From Novosphingobium resinovorum (GTDB lineage: Bacteria; Pseudomonadota; Alphaproteobacteria; Sphingomonadales; Sphingomonadaceae), in contig NZ_BSFC01000003.1 in NCBI RefSeq assembly GCF_027922145.1, positions 34,831 to 98,830 on the forward strand: 64,000 nt of DNA, given 5' to 3'. Positions 52,912 to 63,998 of the stretch are shown here, piece by piece (the stretch's first letter is position 1; each line of letters opens with the position of its first letter). The notes beneath the pieces were generated by a model, which saw only the letters and a list, made by a program, of their open reading frames with translations, made no database searches and was not told the DNA's origin. The position numbers were made by a program, and so were the translations under genes.

Positions 52912-52943
52912 AATTGCTCACCGAGCAACTAATGCGAGCAATT
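52912..52943. promoter_or_regulatory. Inverted repeat upstream of PepSY operon, candidate operator
   Basis: AATTGCTC at 52912-52919 and GAGCAATT at 52936-52943 are exact inverted arms, with an extra GAGCAA at 52923-52928 inside. It lies about 50 bases upstream of the operon start in an AT-richer patch. An iron-responsive regulator is a natural guess from the gene family, but the sequence is not a clear Fur box. Confidence 0.4.
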
Positions 52944-53046
52944 TTCAATATCAAGCAAGCGCCGCGATCCGCTGCGGCAAAGGCCATTACAACGAGCATA
53001 CGCCGAAGAAGGGCGCGACTTTCGCCCCGCCCTTCTCCTCCGCCAA

Positions 53047-55779
53047 TCAGAACTTGATCGAGACGCCCGCTGCCATGCGATCGGTATGGTAATCGCCTTG
53101 GCGCGCGATCGCGTATTCGATGCGCATCTTGATGCCGTTCGTCAGCTTGATGCCCAATTGCCCGCCGGCCTCGAACGAGTCCTTGTTGGCATCGACGCTC
53201 GATACCAGCCAGTCTGCGGCGCCCAGTTCGGCGGTGCGCACAGCGGTCGCGTCCTTCAACTCGTGGCGCCAACTGCCGAACACGCCGACCTCGACCGGAT
53301 TGCCGACCCCGATCGCCAGTTCCGCGCCGAGTTTGGTGCGCGCGCTCGTCCACTTCTCGCTCGGCATGGTGAGACCGACAACGGTTGAGCCGGATTCGGA
53401 CACCGAGCCGGCCTTGCTGCGCGCGATCTCGATCCCCGCCACAGGCCGGATCACCGAGCGATCACCGAACTTCACATCCAACTTGGCCTCCAGGGCCGCC
53501 GTCAACGTCTTGATCTTGTAGCTGTCAGTCGCCTGCAGGTTGCCAGTAGTCAGGCCGACATTGCGGACCGTATCCACGCTCGCCTCGTTGTAGCCTGCCA
53601 CGAGGCCAAGCGAGAGAGCGCCGAAGCGATGCGCGCCATAGACGAAGGCAGACCAGGTCTCGATGTCCGCCGAACTGCCGACGTCGTTGAACATGTCGCC
53701 ATCGGTATAGCTGCCGCCGACGCCGATCCGGGTGCCGTCGATATTGACGGCGTTCACGCCCGCGATCACGCCGTGGGACTTGCGGTCATAGCCATAGGCG
53801 ATGCCGTCCTCGCCCACTTCGGTGGACTGGCCGATGTAGCGGCCCCAGGCGGTAGCGCCCTTCCGGGTCGATTCCACGCCGCACCCGTCTTCGGCACCCT
53901 GGGGCGGCGGGTCGGTGAACTGGCCGGGCGATTGCACGGCCGGAGGGCAGCCCCAAGGCTCTTGCGCCGCGCTCAGCGCCGTCTGGCTGATGTCACGTGC
54001 CGAGTTCAGCGCCATCTGCATGGTGTCGGCGTGGATCTCGCCGCTGACCTGCGAGAAAGCGTAGCCCAGTTCATCGCCATCGTAGCCATAGAGGCCATTG
54101 AACAGCGCGTAATAGGTACCGCTGCGCACTCCGGCAGCCGGACGAAGCGGATCGAGCCCCGCCGCCGCCCATACGGCGTTGCGCTTCCATCCATTGGCCG
54201 CCCCGAAAGTCGCGAAGCTGACGGGGGTTACGGCCGCAAGAACCTGCGTCGGGCGATAGATCACGTCGAAGCGGGTGTTGGCGGCGAGGCCCGAGGTCGG
54301 CTGCGTCACCGAATCGAAGGCTCCCGAACCGACCGCGCCGCCATCGACGATGACGAACGTATCACCCACCACCGGCGTGAAGGTGTTGTTGCCGCCGGCG
54401 ATCCCGCGCAGTGTCGGCGCGAGAATACCGTTGGGCTGGAACGTCGCCCCGGTAGTCAGCGCAAGGCGATCGTAAGTGCCCGCGCCGCCTGCCGGGTTGT
54501 AGGTGCGGCCGTCGATCTCGACTTCGAAAGTGGCATCGTCGGCCAGCGTCACCTCGCCTGCCGCGACCACCAGCGTTCCGGGGCTGTTGCCCGGGGCCAG
54601 CGTGCCGCCTGAATTGACCGTGACGTCCGCCACGATGGTGCCGCTGCCGCCCAGCCGCGCTCCGTCGTTGACGGTGACGCTCGCGGCCGAGAGTGCCGAG
54701 TTGACCAGCAGCGCTCCGCCATCGACGGTGAAACCTTCGTTGAGAGTGCTGATCGCGCTCGAAAGCGTCAGCGTGGCCGCGCCGGTCTTGGTCATGCCGC
54801 CGACGCCGGTGAGCCCGCCGGTCAACCCGACGTCGAAGCCATTGCTGTCGATCGTGCCGCCCTGGCTCTGGACGGTGAAAGCCGTGGCCACATCACCGCC
54901 CGAGGCGAACTGCAGCGTACCGCCGACGAAGTTCGGATTGACGTCCCCGTCGTTGACCTCCTGCGTCGTGTAGAAAGCTTTTGCGAGATCGATGTCGGGA
55001 ATATCGCCGCCGATCGGGATCAGCACGTCCGAGCCTCGCGTGATGTCCGTAGTCGGGTCGAAGTCCACGTTGGCGTTGGCAGCGGGGACGGCATTGCCGA
55101 AGCCATCGACATAGACGTAGCCGACATGCGCGCCGTAAGGACAGTCAAGCGCCACGAACAACAGATCGTAATCATGGCCCGAGACCATGTCGATGTCCTC
55201 GACCTTCCAGTCGCTGGTCACATAGTAACCGGCCTGACGGAAGATCGTTGTATTCTGTGCGGTATAGGCGCTGTAGGCGATGTTGTTGATGATCTTGCCG
55301 GTCGTCTTGTCCACCACCTTGATGATGAACGAAGGACTGTCCGTCGCCCCGTGCGACGGCTCCAGCACCGCGTTCCAGGCGTAGTAGAGCTTGTTGCCGG
55401 TATAGTTGGCGACCGACTGCGAAAGCGCGGTGACGCCGTAGTTGGGATTCATGTCGTTCAGCCGAACGGCGTGGTTGCCCGCGAAGACGGTCGGCGTACC
55501 AGTAGTGGGATCGAGTTCCCCGGCATTGGTGATGGTGTAGGAATTGGGCGCTCCGGACCAAGTGGAGTCCGCAGGCGGCCATTGCGCCGTGCTGGTCCAG
55601 CTGCCCCCGGTCAGCACCCAGCCGGAAGTGTCGCCGGTCTCGAAGCCCGGATTGACCACGGCCTGCCCCCAGACCGGCGCCGCCAGCGCCAGAGATGCGG
55701 TCAGTGCCATGGCGCTCACCGCCATACGGGCACGCTTCGGGTTCACGGCAAGCGTGTTGGGTGTCGCACTACCAAACAT
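53047..55779 (-). CDS. Autotransporter (type Va) adhesin-like outer-membrane protein
   Basis: 910 residues from ATG 55779, with GAGGGGG six bases upstream. Signal peptide: basic N-region NPKRARMAVSAMALTASLALAAPVWGQA. The passenger starts with a VVNPGFETGDTSGWVLTGGSW domain (about 35-210), of the kind seen in PEP-CTERM and choice-of-anchor proteins, then beta-helix strands with autotransporter repeats (TLTLSSAISTLNEGFTVDGG, VNSGGTLAPGNSPGTLVV). The C-terminal 270 residues form the beta-barrel (GATAWGRYIGQ onward) ending in the outer-membrane signature AAGVSIKF. The passenger function is unknown; there is no visible protease or lipase motif. Confidence 0.9.
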   Translation of the reverse strand: MFGSATPNTLAVNPKRARMAVSAMALTASLALAAPVWGQAVVNPGFETGDTSGWVLTGGSWTSTAQWPPADSTWSGAPNSYTITNAGELDPTTGTPTVFAGNHAVRLNDMNPNYGVTALSQSVANYTGNKLYYAWNAVLEPSHGATDSPSFIIKVVDKTTGKIINNIAYSAYTAQNTTIFRQAGYYVTSDWKVEDIDMVSGHDYDLLFVALDCPYGAHVGYVYVDGFGNAVPAANANVDFDPTTDITRGSDVLIPIGGDIPDIDLAKAFYTTQEVNDGDVNPNFVGGTLQFASGGDVATAFTVQSQGGTIDSNGFDVGLTGGLTGVGGMTKTGAATLTLSSAISTLNEGFTVDGGALLVNSALSAASVTVNDGARLGGSGTIVADVTVNSGGTLAPGNSPGTLVVAAGEVTLADDATFEVEIDGRTYNPAGGAGTYDRLALTTGATFQPNGILAPTLRGIAGGNNTFTPVVGDTFVIVDGGAVGSGAFDSVTQPTSGLAANTRFDVIYRPTQVLAAVTPVSFATFGAANGWKRNAVWAAAGLDPLRPAAGVRSGTYYALFNGLYGYDGDELGYAFSQVSGEIHADTMQMALNSARDISQTALSAAQEPWGCPPAVQSPGQFTDPPPQGAEDGCGVESTRKGATAWGRYIGQSTEVGEDGIAYGYDRKSHGVIAGVNAVNIDGTRIGVGGSYTDGDMFNDVGSSADIETWSAFVYGAHRFGALSLGLVAGYNEASVDTVRNVGLTTGNLQATDSYKIKTLTAALEAKLDVKFGDRSVIRPVAGIEIARSKAGSVSESGSTVVGLTMPSEKWTSARTKLGAELAIGVGNPVEVGVFGSWRHELKDATAVRTAELGAADWLVSSVDANKDSFEAGGQLGIKLTNGIKMRIEYAIARQGDYHTDRMAAGVSIKF

Positions 55780-55960
55780 GATATCCCCCTCATGAAGAGG
55801 CGAAAGATGCCTCTGCACAGGGACTAACCCACCCAAATACGGGCGAACAGTAATCAACCCTGTCAGGAACATTACAAGGCTAGTTATATTATTAACAAGT
55901 CGATATTTACTTATGATTACTTCTGCACACTCAATATAATAAGCCTCTAAAATACATATG

Positions 55961-55995
55961 AAAAGGGCGCCGCCGGAGACCGGCGACGCCCTTTT
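55961..55995 (-). terminator. Terminator of secA
   Basis: On the minus strand AAAAGGGCG pairs with CGCCCTTTT through an additional CCGG/CCGG stem and ends in a T-rich run. It begins 18 bases after the secA stop. The stretch 55780-55960 beyond it is AT-rich and holds the autotransporter promoter and leader. Confidence 0.85.
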
Positions 55996-56012
55996 CAAAC
56001 CCTGCGGACGCC

Positions 56013-58763
<2,751 letters not shown>

Positions 58764-58892
58764 GGCGGTGAACCCCTGTTTTTCGTGAATTACATATGGT
58801 CGGTGTACGCGGCCCAAGCTCACAAGGAGGCGGCCGAACGGCCGGGCGCGTGAATAAGCTCGCGAGGATGCGAAAGTTGCCGGGCGGCGCGC

Positions 58893-59168
58893 TTATTGAC
58901 GCGCGCGGTCTATTCCGGTGAGCACGGCCGGCACGGCGACCGGCGCGAAGGCGACCGGCTGCTGCGGCGCATGAAGCCGCGTATTGCGCAGGCCCGGTTC
59001 GGGCAGCCGTGCAAGGGCGACCGGCGCACGCGGCGCCTTGGCGGCGACCTCATGGGCGGCCAGAACCTGCACCGCCGACACCTGCGACACACAGGCCTCG
59101 GCCGGGCCGACTTGTGCGGCGAGCCCCGTAAGCAGGGCAAGCAGGGTCAGGATCAGGCGATGGGCCAT
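58893..59168 (-). CDS. Small secreted protein of unknown function
   Basis: 91 residues from ATG 59168. A clear signal peptide (HRLILTLLALLTGLAAQVGPAEA) is followed by CVSQVSAVQVLAAHE and a Pro/Ala/Arg-rich tail. There is one Cys directly after the cleavage site, but no lipobox. No family recognised. It lies between secA and the PAP2 gene on the secA strand, 130 bases upstream of secA, so it is probably a separate transcript. No ribosome binding site is evident, which lowers confidence. Confidence 0.5.
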   Translation of the reverse strand: MAHRLILTLLALLTGLAAQVGPAEACVSQVSAVQVLAAHEVAAKAPRAPVALARLPEPGLRNTRLHAPQQPVAFAPVAVPAVLTGIDRARQ

Positions 59169-59356
59169 AGGAAACGTCAGATAGGGTCGATGACGGGATG
59201 TGTCCACATGCGTTTGCGGCGAAAGGGTATTGCGCCCCGGAAACGTACCCTGCCCTGTCTGGCGATCTTCGATTTCCCGGCCTTCCCGCCAAATCACACA
59301 GCGGGTCGTTAACCATTTCAGGGCATGAAGTGATCGGCCTTTGGCGGAAGGACGAC

Positions 59357-60328
59357 ATGACTGCGACTGATCGACTGCAACGGCGCTTGCGCCGACTGGA
59401 CGCGCCGTGCGCGATCTCCGCCTTTCTCCTGCTGGCCAGCTTCGCCCTGCTGGCGACGATCATCCTGACCTCAGGCATGACGCTGGACTGGTCCGGGCTG
59501 GGTATCTGCATCGCCTTCAGCGTCGCGGCGCTGGTCGCCGGGATAGCCATGAAACTGGCCGGAGGGACGCCGCGCGTCGCCAATCTCCTGCTGGTCGTCG
59601 CGGTGATGTCGGGCGCGACGGTCTGCAACACCCTGTCGATGAATGTCGGCCTTCGCCTGCACATGCCGCTGATCGACGAAGGACTGGTCGCCTTCGATCA
59701 CCTGCTCGGCTTCGATCCCGCCCTGCTGGTACGCGCCTTTGCCCAAAACCCGCGCATCACGGAATGGCTAGGCATCGCTTATACGCAATCGAACTGGGCC
59801 GCCATCGCGGTCGTGCTGGGCCGGTGCCTGTTGCCGGACCCGGACTGGCGGCCGTTCGTAGCTTATTCCGGAGGACTGCTGGCGGCCGCGATCATTTCCG
59901 TCGTCACGCCTGCCATGGGCAACATCGCGTACTCGCAACTCTTCGACCTTCAGGGTCACGGCCTGCCTTACGGCGCGGGCACCTATCACCTCGACGCCTT
60001 TCACTATTACTATCACGGCACGGCGCAGATTGCGGGCAACAGGCATATCTCCGGCGTCGGCGTCTTTCCCTCGTTCCACACGATCATGGGACTGGTGATC
60101 GCCACCGGGCTGCGCGGCACCCGCTTCCATCTGGCAGGCGCGATCTTCGGCGTGGCGACGATCGTGGCGACGATCCCGATGGGCTCGCACTACGTCACCG
60201 ATGTCCTAGGCGGCACGGTGATCTGGGCCATGGCGATGGCTCTGGCGGAACTGACCTGTCGCCGCGATAGGGCCTCGCTCACCGATGCGCGCATTCTGGC
60301 AGGCGTGGGAGAAGCCCTGCCTGCATAG
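59357..60328 (+). CDS. PAP2-superfamily integral membrane phosphatase/transferase
   Basis: 323 residues from ATG 59357, preceded by GGAAGG. Six or more membrane helices; the catalytic lipid-phosphatase motifs are GVGVFPSFHTIMGLV (motif 2, SFHT) and MGSHYVTDVLGGTV (motif 3, His and Asp). The first motif (Kx6RP) is not obvious. The layout resembles PAP2_3 proteins, which include inositol phosphorylceramide synthase-like transferases. In sphingomonads, which make sphingolipids, a role in lipid head-group transfer is conceivable, but dephosphorylation of isoprenyl or phosphatidyl lipids is equally possible. Confidence 0.8.
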   Translation: MTATDRLQRRLRRLDAPCAISAFLLLASFALLATIILTSGMTLDWSGLGICIAFSVAALVAGIAMKLAGGTPRVANLLLVVAVMSGATVCNTLSMNVGLRLHMPLIDEGLVAFDHLLGFDPALLVRAFAQNPRITEWLGIAYTQSNWAAIAVVLGRCLLPDPDWRPFVAYSGGLLAAAIISVVTPAMGNIAYSQLFDLQGHGLPYGAGTYHLDAFHYYYHGTAQIAGNRHISGVGVFPSFHTIMGLVIATGLRGTRFHLAGAIFGVATIVATIPMGSHYVTDVLGGTVIWAMAMALAELTCRRDRASLTDARILAGVGEALPA

Positions 60329-60463
60329 CGCCGCTTTCCTACACTTTGCGCAGTCCGATAGGATGCCAGCCATGCGGCGACCCCTCGTTAAAATTTTGAA
60401 TACTCTTGGTGCCCCATGAAATGGCGGGTATTCGAAGGTCATAATACCGCTGGGGGCGCTCCA

Positions 60464-60988
60464 ATGCTGTCGATGATCATGCTTGCTGCCGCACAGACCG
60501 TATCGGCTGCTCCGGCTCAACCACCCGTCATACAGACCGTACCGAGAGCGGCCGCCGCACCGCCTGTTAGCATCACTGAAAATCCCGACAGTTTCGACAA
60601 CAGCCAGGAAACCGCGATCTTCGACGTCGATGCGAGAAGCGGAAACGAATTGTTGTGGGCCGGTGAAATGCGTGTTTCCGGGCGTCAGGGTGCGAGTTTT
60701 ACCCGGCAGCAGTCGAATGCTTCCACATCATCATGCGCCCGCGGGCAGACCTCGTATGGGCAGGGAGAACGGTCATCACTCTCGATAAACCTGAACAGGT
60801 ATCGCGCCGGGCGGGATGAAGGCGGCGTGCAGATGCGCGTTACGTGGGAGCGTCCGGGAGAAGGCGACACCTGCCAGGGGGCGAATGCCCGAACGGCGGG
60901 GATCACGGAAAACCTTTTCCTCGAGCGAGGTCAGGAGCGGATCGTCAAGGGTGACGGCGGTCTGATCATTCGCCTGCGCCGCCGCTAG
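60464..60988 (+). CDS. Secreted protein of unknown function
   Basis: 174 residues from ATG 60464 with GGGGGCG upstream; an in-frame ATG at 60416 would add 16 residues. A short signal peptide (MLSMIMLAAAQTVSAAPAQP) is followed by a mature domain with EMRVSGRQGASFTRQQSNAS, SINLNRYRAGRDEGGVQMRVTWERPGEGDTCQGA and a C-terminal GDGGLIIRLRRR. Two Cys residues (in SSCARG and DTCQGA) may form a disulfide. I do not recognise the family. GC content is a little lower than that of its neighbours. Confidence 0.65.
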   Translation: MLSMIMLAAAQTVSAAPAQPPVIQTVPRAAAAPPVSITENPDSFDNSQETAIFDVDARSGNELLWAGEMRVSGRQGASFTRQQSNASTSSCARGQTSYGQGERSSLSINLNRYRAGRDEGGVQMRVTWERPGEGDTCQGANARTAGITENLFLERGQERIVKGDGGLIIRLRRR

Positions 60989-61029
60989 GTGATTGCAGCC
61001 ATGCCATTTTCGATCGCCCCGGGCCGCAC

Positions 61030-61180
61030 AAGGTTACGTCACAAGGTGACACCTCCCCCTCGCAAGGTGACACATCGCGTGCAAAATGTGTCACCTTATG
61101 CGGCCAAGGTGACACTTCCGGGCCTAAGGTGACGCCTTTTCCCTCTGGACCGTGTCAACCGTGTAAACCTGCGTCACCTT
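61030..61180. repeat. Array of phased AAGGTGACAC decamers upstream of argJ
   Basis: The decamer AAGGTGACAC occurs exactly at 61043, 61064 and 61106, as AAGGTGACGC at 61126 and as a degenerate copy at 61030; its complement occurs at 61088-61097 and (one mismatch) 61171-61180. The direct copies are about 21 bases apart or a multiple of it (21, 42, 20), close to two helical turns. Two further degenerate GTGTCAACCG/GTGTAAACCT units lie at 61152-61170. No gene overlaps the array. Confidence 0.75.
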
Positions 61181-61235
61181 GCGCGGCCGCCGAACCGCCC
61201 TTGACCTGCAACACCCACGCGCTAGGCAACCCGCC

Positions 61236-62462
61236 ATGGCCTACCCCGTTTCCCCGCTCGCCTCGCCCTTCCCCGCCCTGCCCGAGATCGCGGGCGTCAC
61301 CCCGCATGTCGTGCGCGCCGGCTACAAGGACTGGGGGCGGTGCGACCTCACGTACGTCACGCTGGAAGAAGGCACCGCTGTCGCGGGCGTTTTCACCAAG
61401 AACGTGTGCTGCTCGTCCGAGGTCGATCTCGGCCGCGAGAACGTGAAGCTCGGCCGTGCCCGCGCGCTGGTGGTGAATGCGGGCAATTCCAACGCCTTCA
61501 CCGGCTATCGCGGCCGCGAGGCGGTGGAGCAGATCATGGAGCAGGTCGCCGCGCACATCGGCTGCCCGAAGGAGCAGGTCTTCGTCTCCTCCACCGGCGT
61601 GATCGGCGTGCCGCTGCCCAAGGACAAGGCGCGCGAGGGCGTCGACAAGGCGCTCACCGCCGAGCCCTGCAATTGGGAAGACGCGGCGAACACCATCGCC
61701 ACCACCGACACTTTCGCGAAGGGCGCCACCGCCACCGCCATGGTCGGCGACACCAGGGTGACGATCAGCGCCATCATCAAGGGCTCTGGCATGATCGCGC
61801 CCGACATGGCGACGATGCTGGGCTACCTGTTCACCGACGCCGCCGTGGAGCCGGGCTTCCTGCAGGCCTGCCTCTCGGCCGCGAACTTGCGCACATTCTC
61901 GTGCATCACCGTCGATTCGGACACCTCGACCAGCGACACCGTCCTCGCCTTCGCCACCGGCAAGGCGGGCAATGCACCGATCACCGGCTTCGACAGCCCC
62001 GGCGCCCACGCCTTCGCCGCCGCGATCCATGACGTCTGCCGCCAGCTCGCCCACCTCGTCGTGCGTGACGGTGAAGGCGCGCAGAAGTTCATCGCCGTCT
62101 CGGTCAGCGGTGCGGTGTCGGACGAGAGCGCCCGCAAGGTCGGCATGGCGATCGCCAACTCCCCGCTGGTCAAGACCGCCATCGCCGGCGAGGACGCCAA
62201 CTGGGGCCGCGTCGTCATGGCCGTGGGCAAGGCGGGCGAGCCCGCCGACCGCGACAAGCTCTCGATCGGCTTCGGTGGCACCTGGGCCGCGCAGCAGGGC
62301 CTGCCGCTGGCGGACTACGACGAGGCGCCCGTCTCCGCGCATCTCAAGGGTCAGGACATCTCGATCGAGGTCGACCTCGGCCTCGGCGAAGGCACCGCGA
62401 CGGTGTGGACCTGCGACCTGACGCACGGCTACATCTCGATCAACGCGGACTACCGGAGCTGA
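61236..62462 (+). CDS. argJ: Bifunctional glutamate N-acetyltransferase/ornithine acetyltransferase
   Basis: 408 residues from ATG 61236. It moves the acetyl group between N-acetylornithine and glutamate in the cyclic arginine pathway. The precursor cleaves itself at the conserved KGSGMIAPDMATML site near residue 195, where Thr becomes the nucleophile of the beta subunit. VVNAGNSNAFTG near 90, SSTGVIGVPLP near 125, IAGEDANWGRVVMAVG near 325 and the C-terminal YISINADYRS are diagnostic. It is followed two bases later by a GST gene. An unusual decamer array lies in its upstream region. Confidence 0.95.
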   Translation: MAYPVSPLASPFPALPEIAGVTPHVVRAGYKDWGRCDLTYVTLEEGTAVAGVFTKNVCCSSEVDLGRENVKLGRARALVVNAGNSNAFTGYRGREAVEQIMEQVAAHIGCPKEQVFVSSTGVIGVPLPKDKAREGVDKALTAEPCNWEDAANTIATTDTFAKGATATAMVGDTRVTISAIIKGSGMIAPDMATMLGYLFTDAAVEPGFLQACLSAANLRTFSCITVDSDTSTSDTVLAFATGKAGNAPITGFDSPGAHAFAAAIHDVCRQLAHLVVRDGEGAQKFIAVSVSGAVSDESARKVGMAIANSPLVKTAIAGEDANWGRVVMAVGKAGEPADRDKLSIGFGGTWAAQQGLPLADYDEAPVSAHLKGQDISIEVDLGLGEGTATVWTCDLTHGYISINADYRS

Positions 62463-62464
62463 GC

Positions 62465-63103
62465 ATGAGCACGCCGTTCTTCACGATCTGGGGCCGCCTG
62501 AACTCGCACAACGTCAAGAAGGTGGCCTGGTTCGCCGAGGAACTCGGCCTCAAGTACCAGCGCCATGACATCGGCGGAAAGTTCGGCTTCACCGATGAAT
62601 ACCTCGCCAAGAACCCCAACCGCCTGATCCCCACGATCGAGGACGGCAAGGTGGTGCTGTGGGAATCGAACGCGATCCTGCGCTACATGGCGGCCGAATA
62701 CGGCGGGGCTGCGTGGTTCGCCGCCGATCCCATCGACCGCGCCCTCGCCGACCGCTGGATGGACTGGCAGTTCACCTATGCCGACGCGCAGCGCGCGCCA
62801 TTCCTCGCCACGGCGCGCCAGTCGCCGGATCAATGGAACCATGCCGCCATCGCCAAGGGCATCGCCGACTGCGCGAAGCAGTTGGCGATCATGGACACGT
62901 ACCTCACCGGCAAGCCCTGGCTCTCGGGCGCGCAGTTCGGCATCGGCGACATTCCCATGGGGGTCTACGCCTACACCTGGTTCAACCTGAAGTTCGACGC
63001 CTTCGGGATCGAGCAGCCGGAGTTCCCTGCCATTGCCGACTGGTACGCGCGCATCGTCAAGCGCCCCGGCTTCGCCGAGCAGGTGATGATCCCCCTGACA
63101 TGA
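62465..63103 (+). CDS. Glutathione S-transferase family protein
   Basis: 212 residues from ATG 62465, two bases after argJ. The thioredoxin-like N-terminal domain (1-80) shows TIWGRLNSHNVKKVAWFAEEL with Ser/Asn in the catalytic position, the cis-Pro in NRLIPTIEDG and the gamma-glutamyl contact WESNAILRYMA. A helical C-terminal domain follows with DRWMDWQFTYADAQRAP and GIGDIPMGVYAYTWF. The RLNSHNVKKV motif is that of bacterial theta/nu-type GSTs. It overlaps the phosphatase gene by four bases (ATGA). Confidence 0.88.
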   Translation: MSTPFFTIWGRLNSHNVKKVAWFAEELGLKYQRHDIGGKFGFTDEYLAKNPNRLIPTIEDGKVVLWESNAILRYMAAEYGGAAWFAADPIDRALADRWMDWQFTYADAQRAPFLATARQSPDQWNHAAIAKGIADCAKQLAIMDTYLTGKPWLSGAQFGIGDIPMGVYAYTWFNLKFDAFGIEQPEFPAIADWYARIVKRPGFAEQVMIPLT

Positions 63104-63909
63104 TGACGCCCGCCCTCCACGCCGCCGTCGAGACGATCATGCGCGAGGCGAGCGAGCACGCGATCCTCCCGCACTACCAGAAGCTCGCCGCCAGCCAGAT
63201 CGACGCCAAGGCCCCGGACGACGTCGTCACCGTGGCCGACAAGCAGGCCGAAGCGCTGCTGACCGAGCGGCTCTCCATGCTGCTGCCGGAAGCCGACGTG
63301 GTGGGCGAGGAAGCGGTCTTCGCCGATGCCTCGGTGATGGAGCGCCTCAAGGACCGCCTGTGCTGGATCGTCGATCCGCTCGACGGCACTAACAACTTCG
63401 CCGCCGGCAAGCCGCCCTTCGGCGTCCTCGTCGCTCTGGCGGACAAGGGCGAGACGATCGGCGGCTGGATCCTCGACTGCCTGACCGGCCGCTTCTGCCG
63501 CACCGACCTCGGCGGCGGCGCCTGGATCGACGGGGAACGGATCACCGCGCGCACCACCGGGGCCGAGCCGCCGGTCGCCGCGATCTCGACGATCTTCCTC
63601 GATGACGGCGCGCGCGAGAAGGTACTGACGCACATCGCGCCGCACTACACCCTCGTCGACATTCCGCGCTGCGCGGCCGAGCAGTATCCCCGCCTCGTGG
63701 ACGGCACGAATGACATCTCGGTGTTCAACCGCACCCTGCCGTGGGACCACGCGGCGGGCGTCCTGTTCCTCAACGAGGCGGGCGGCAAGGCGGCAAGGCC
63801 GGACGGCAGCGCCTACCGAGTGGACGAATACGAGCGCCGCGACCTGATCGGCGCCTCCAGCCCGGCGCTCTGGGATGCGTTTGCGGAAGTGGTGGCAAGG
63901 CTGGCGTAA
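63100..63909 (+). CDS. Inositol-monophosphatase-family phosphatase
   Basis: 269 residues from ATG 63100, overlapping the GST stop. The lithium-sensitive phosphatase fold is shown by VVGEEAV (metal Glu-Glu), WIVDPLDGTNNFAAG (metal Asp residues) and the late WDHAAGVLFLNEAGG. Family members hydrolyse inositol phosphate, histidinol phosphate, or PAP/fructose bisphosphate. Co-transcription with argJ does not settle the substrate; histidinol phosphatase or PAP phosphatase are both reasonable. If it acted on PAP it would fit with the sulfotransferase elsewhere in the window, but this is speculation. Confidence 0.88.
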   Translation: MMTPALHAAVETIMREASEHAILPHYQKLAASQIDAKAPDDVVTVADKQAEALLTERLSMLLPEADVVGEEAVFADASVMERLKDRLCWIVDPLDGTNNFAAGKPPFGVLVALADKGETIGGWILDCLTGRFCRTDLGGGAWIDGERITARTTGAEPPVAAISTIFLDDGAREKVLTHIAPHYTLVDIPRCAAEQYPRLVDGTNDISVFNRTLPWDHAAGVLFLNEAGGKAARPDGSAYRVDEYERRDLIGASSPALWDAFAEVVARLA

Positions 63910-63910
63910 A

Positions 63911-63944
63911 TCGTCGTCCCCGGACTTGCTCCGGGACCGGTGGC
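63911..63944. repeat. Single arm of family D repeat
   Basis: GTCGTCCCCGGACTTGCTCC and following bases match one arm of the family D pair at 29757, with small differences. It lies directly after the phosphatase stop; any partner is beyond the family A arm or outside the window. Confidence 0.65.
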
Positions 63945-63970
63945 TGTCTTTAGGTGGTGCTTTCGGCGGG

Positions 63971-63998
63971 GGCTTCGACAAGCTCAGCCTGAGCGGGG
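63971..63998. repeat. Arm of family A repeat at window edge
   Basis: GGCTTCGACAAGCTCAGCCT and following GAGCGG match the left arm of family A. The expected inverted partner would lie just beyond the end of the window. Confidence 0.75.
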
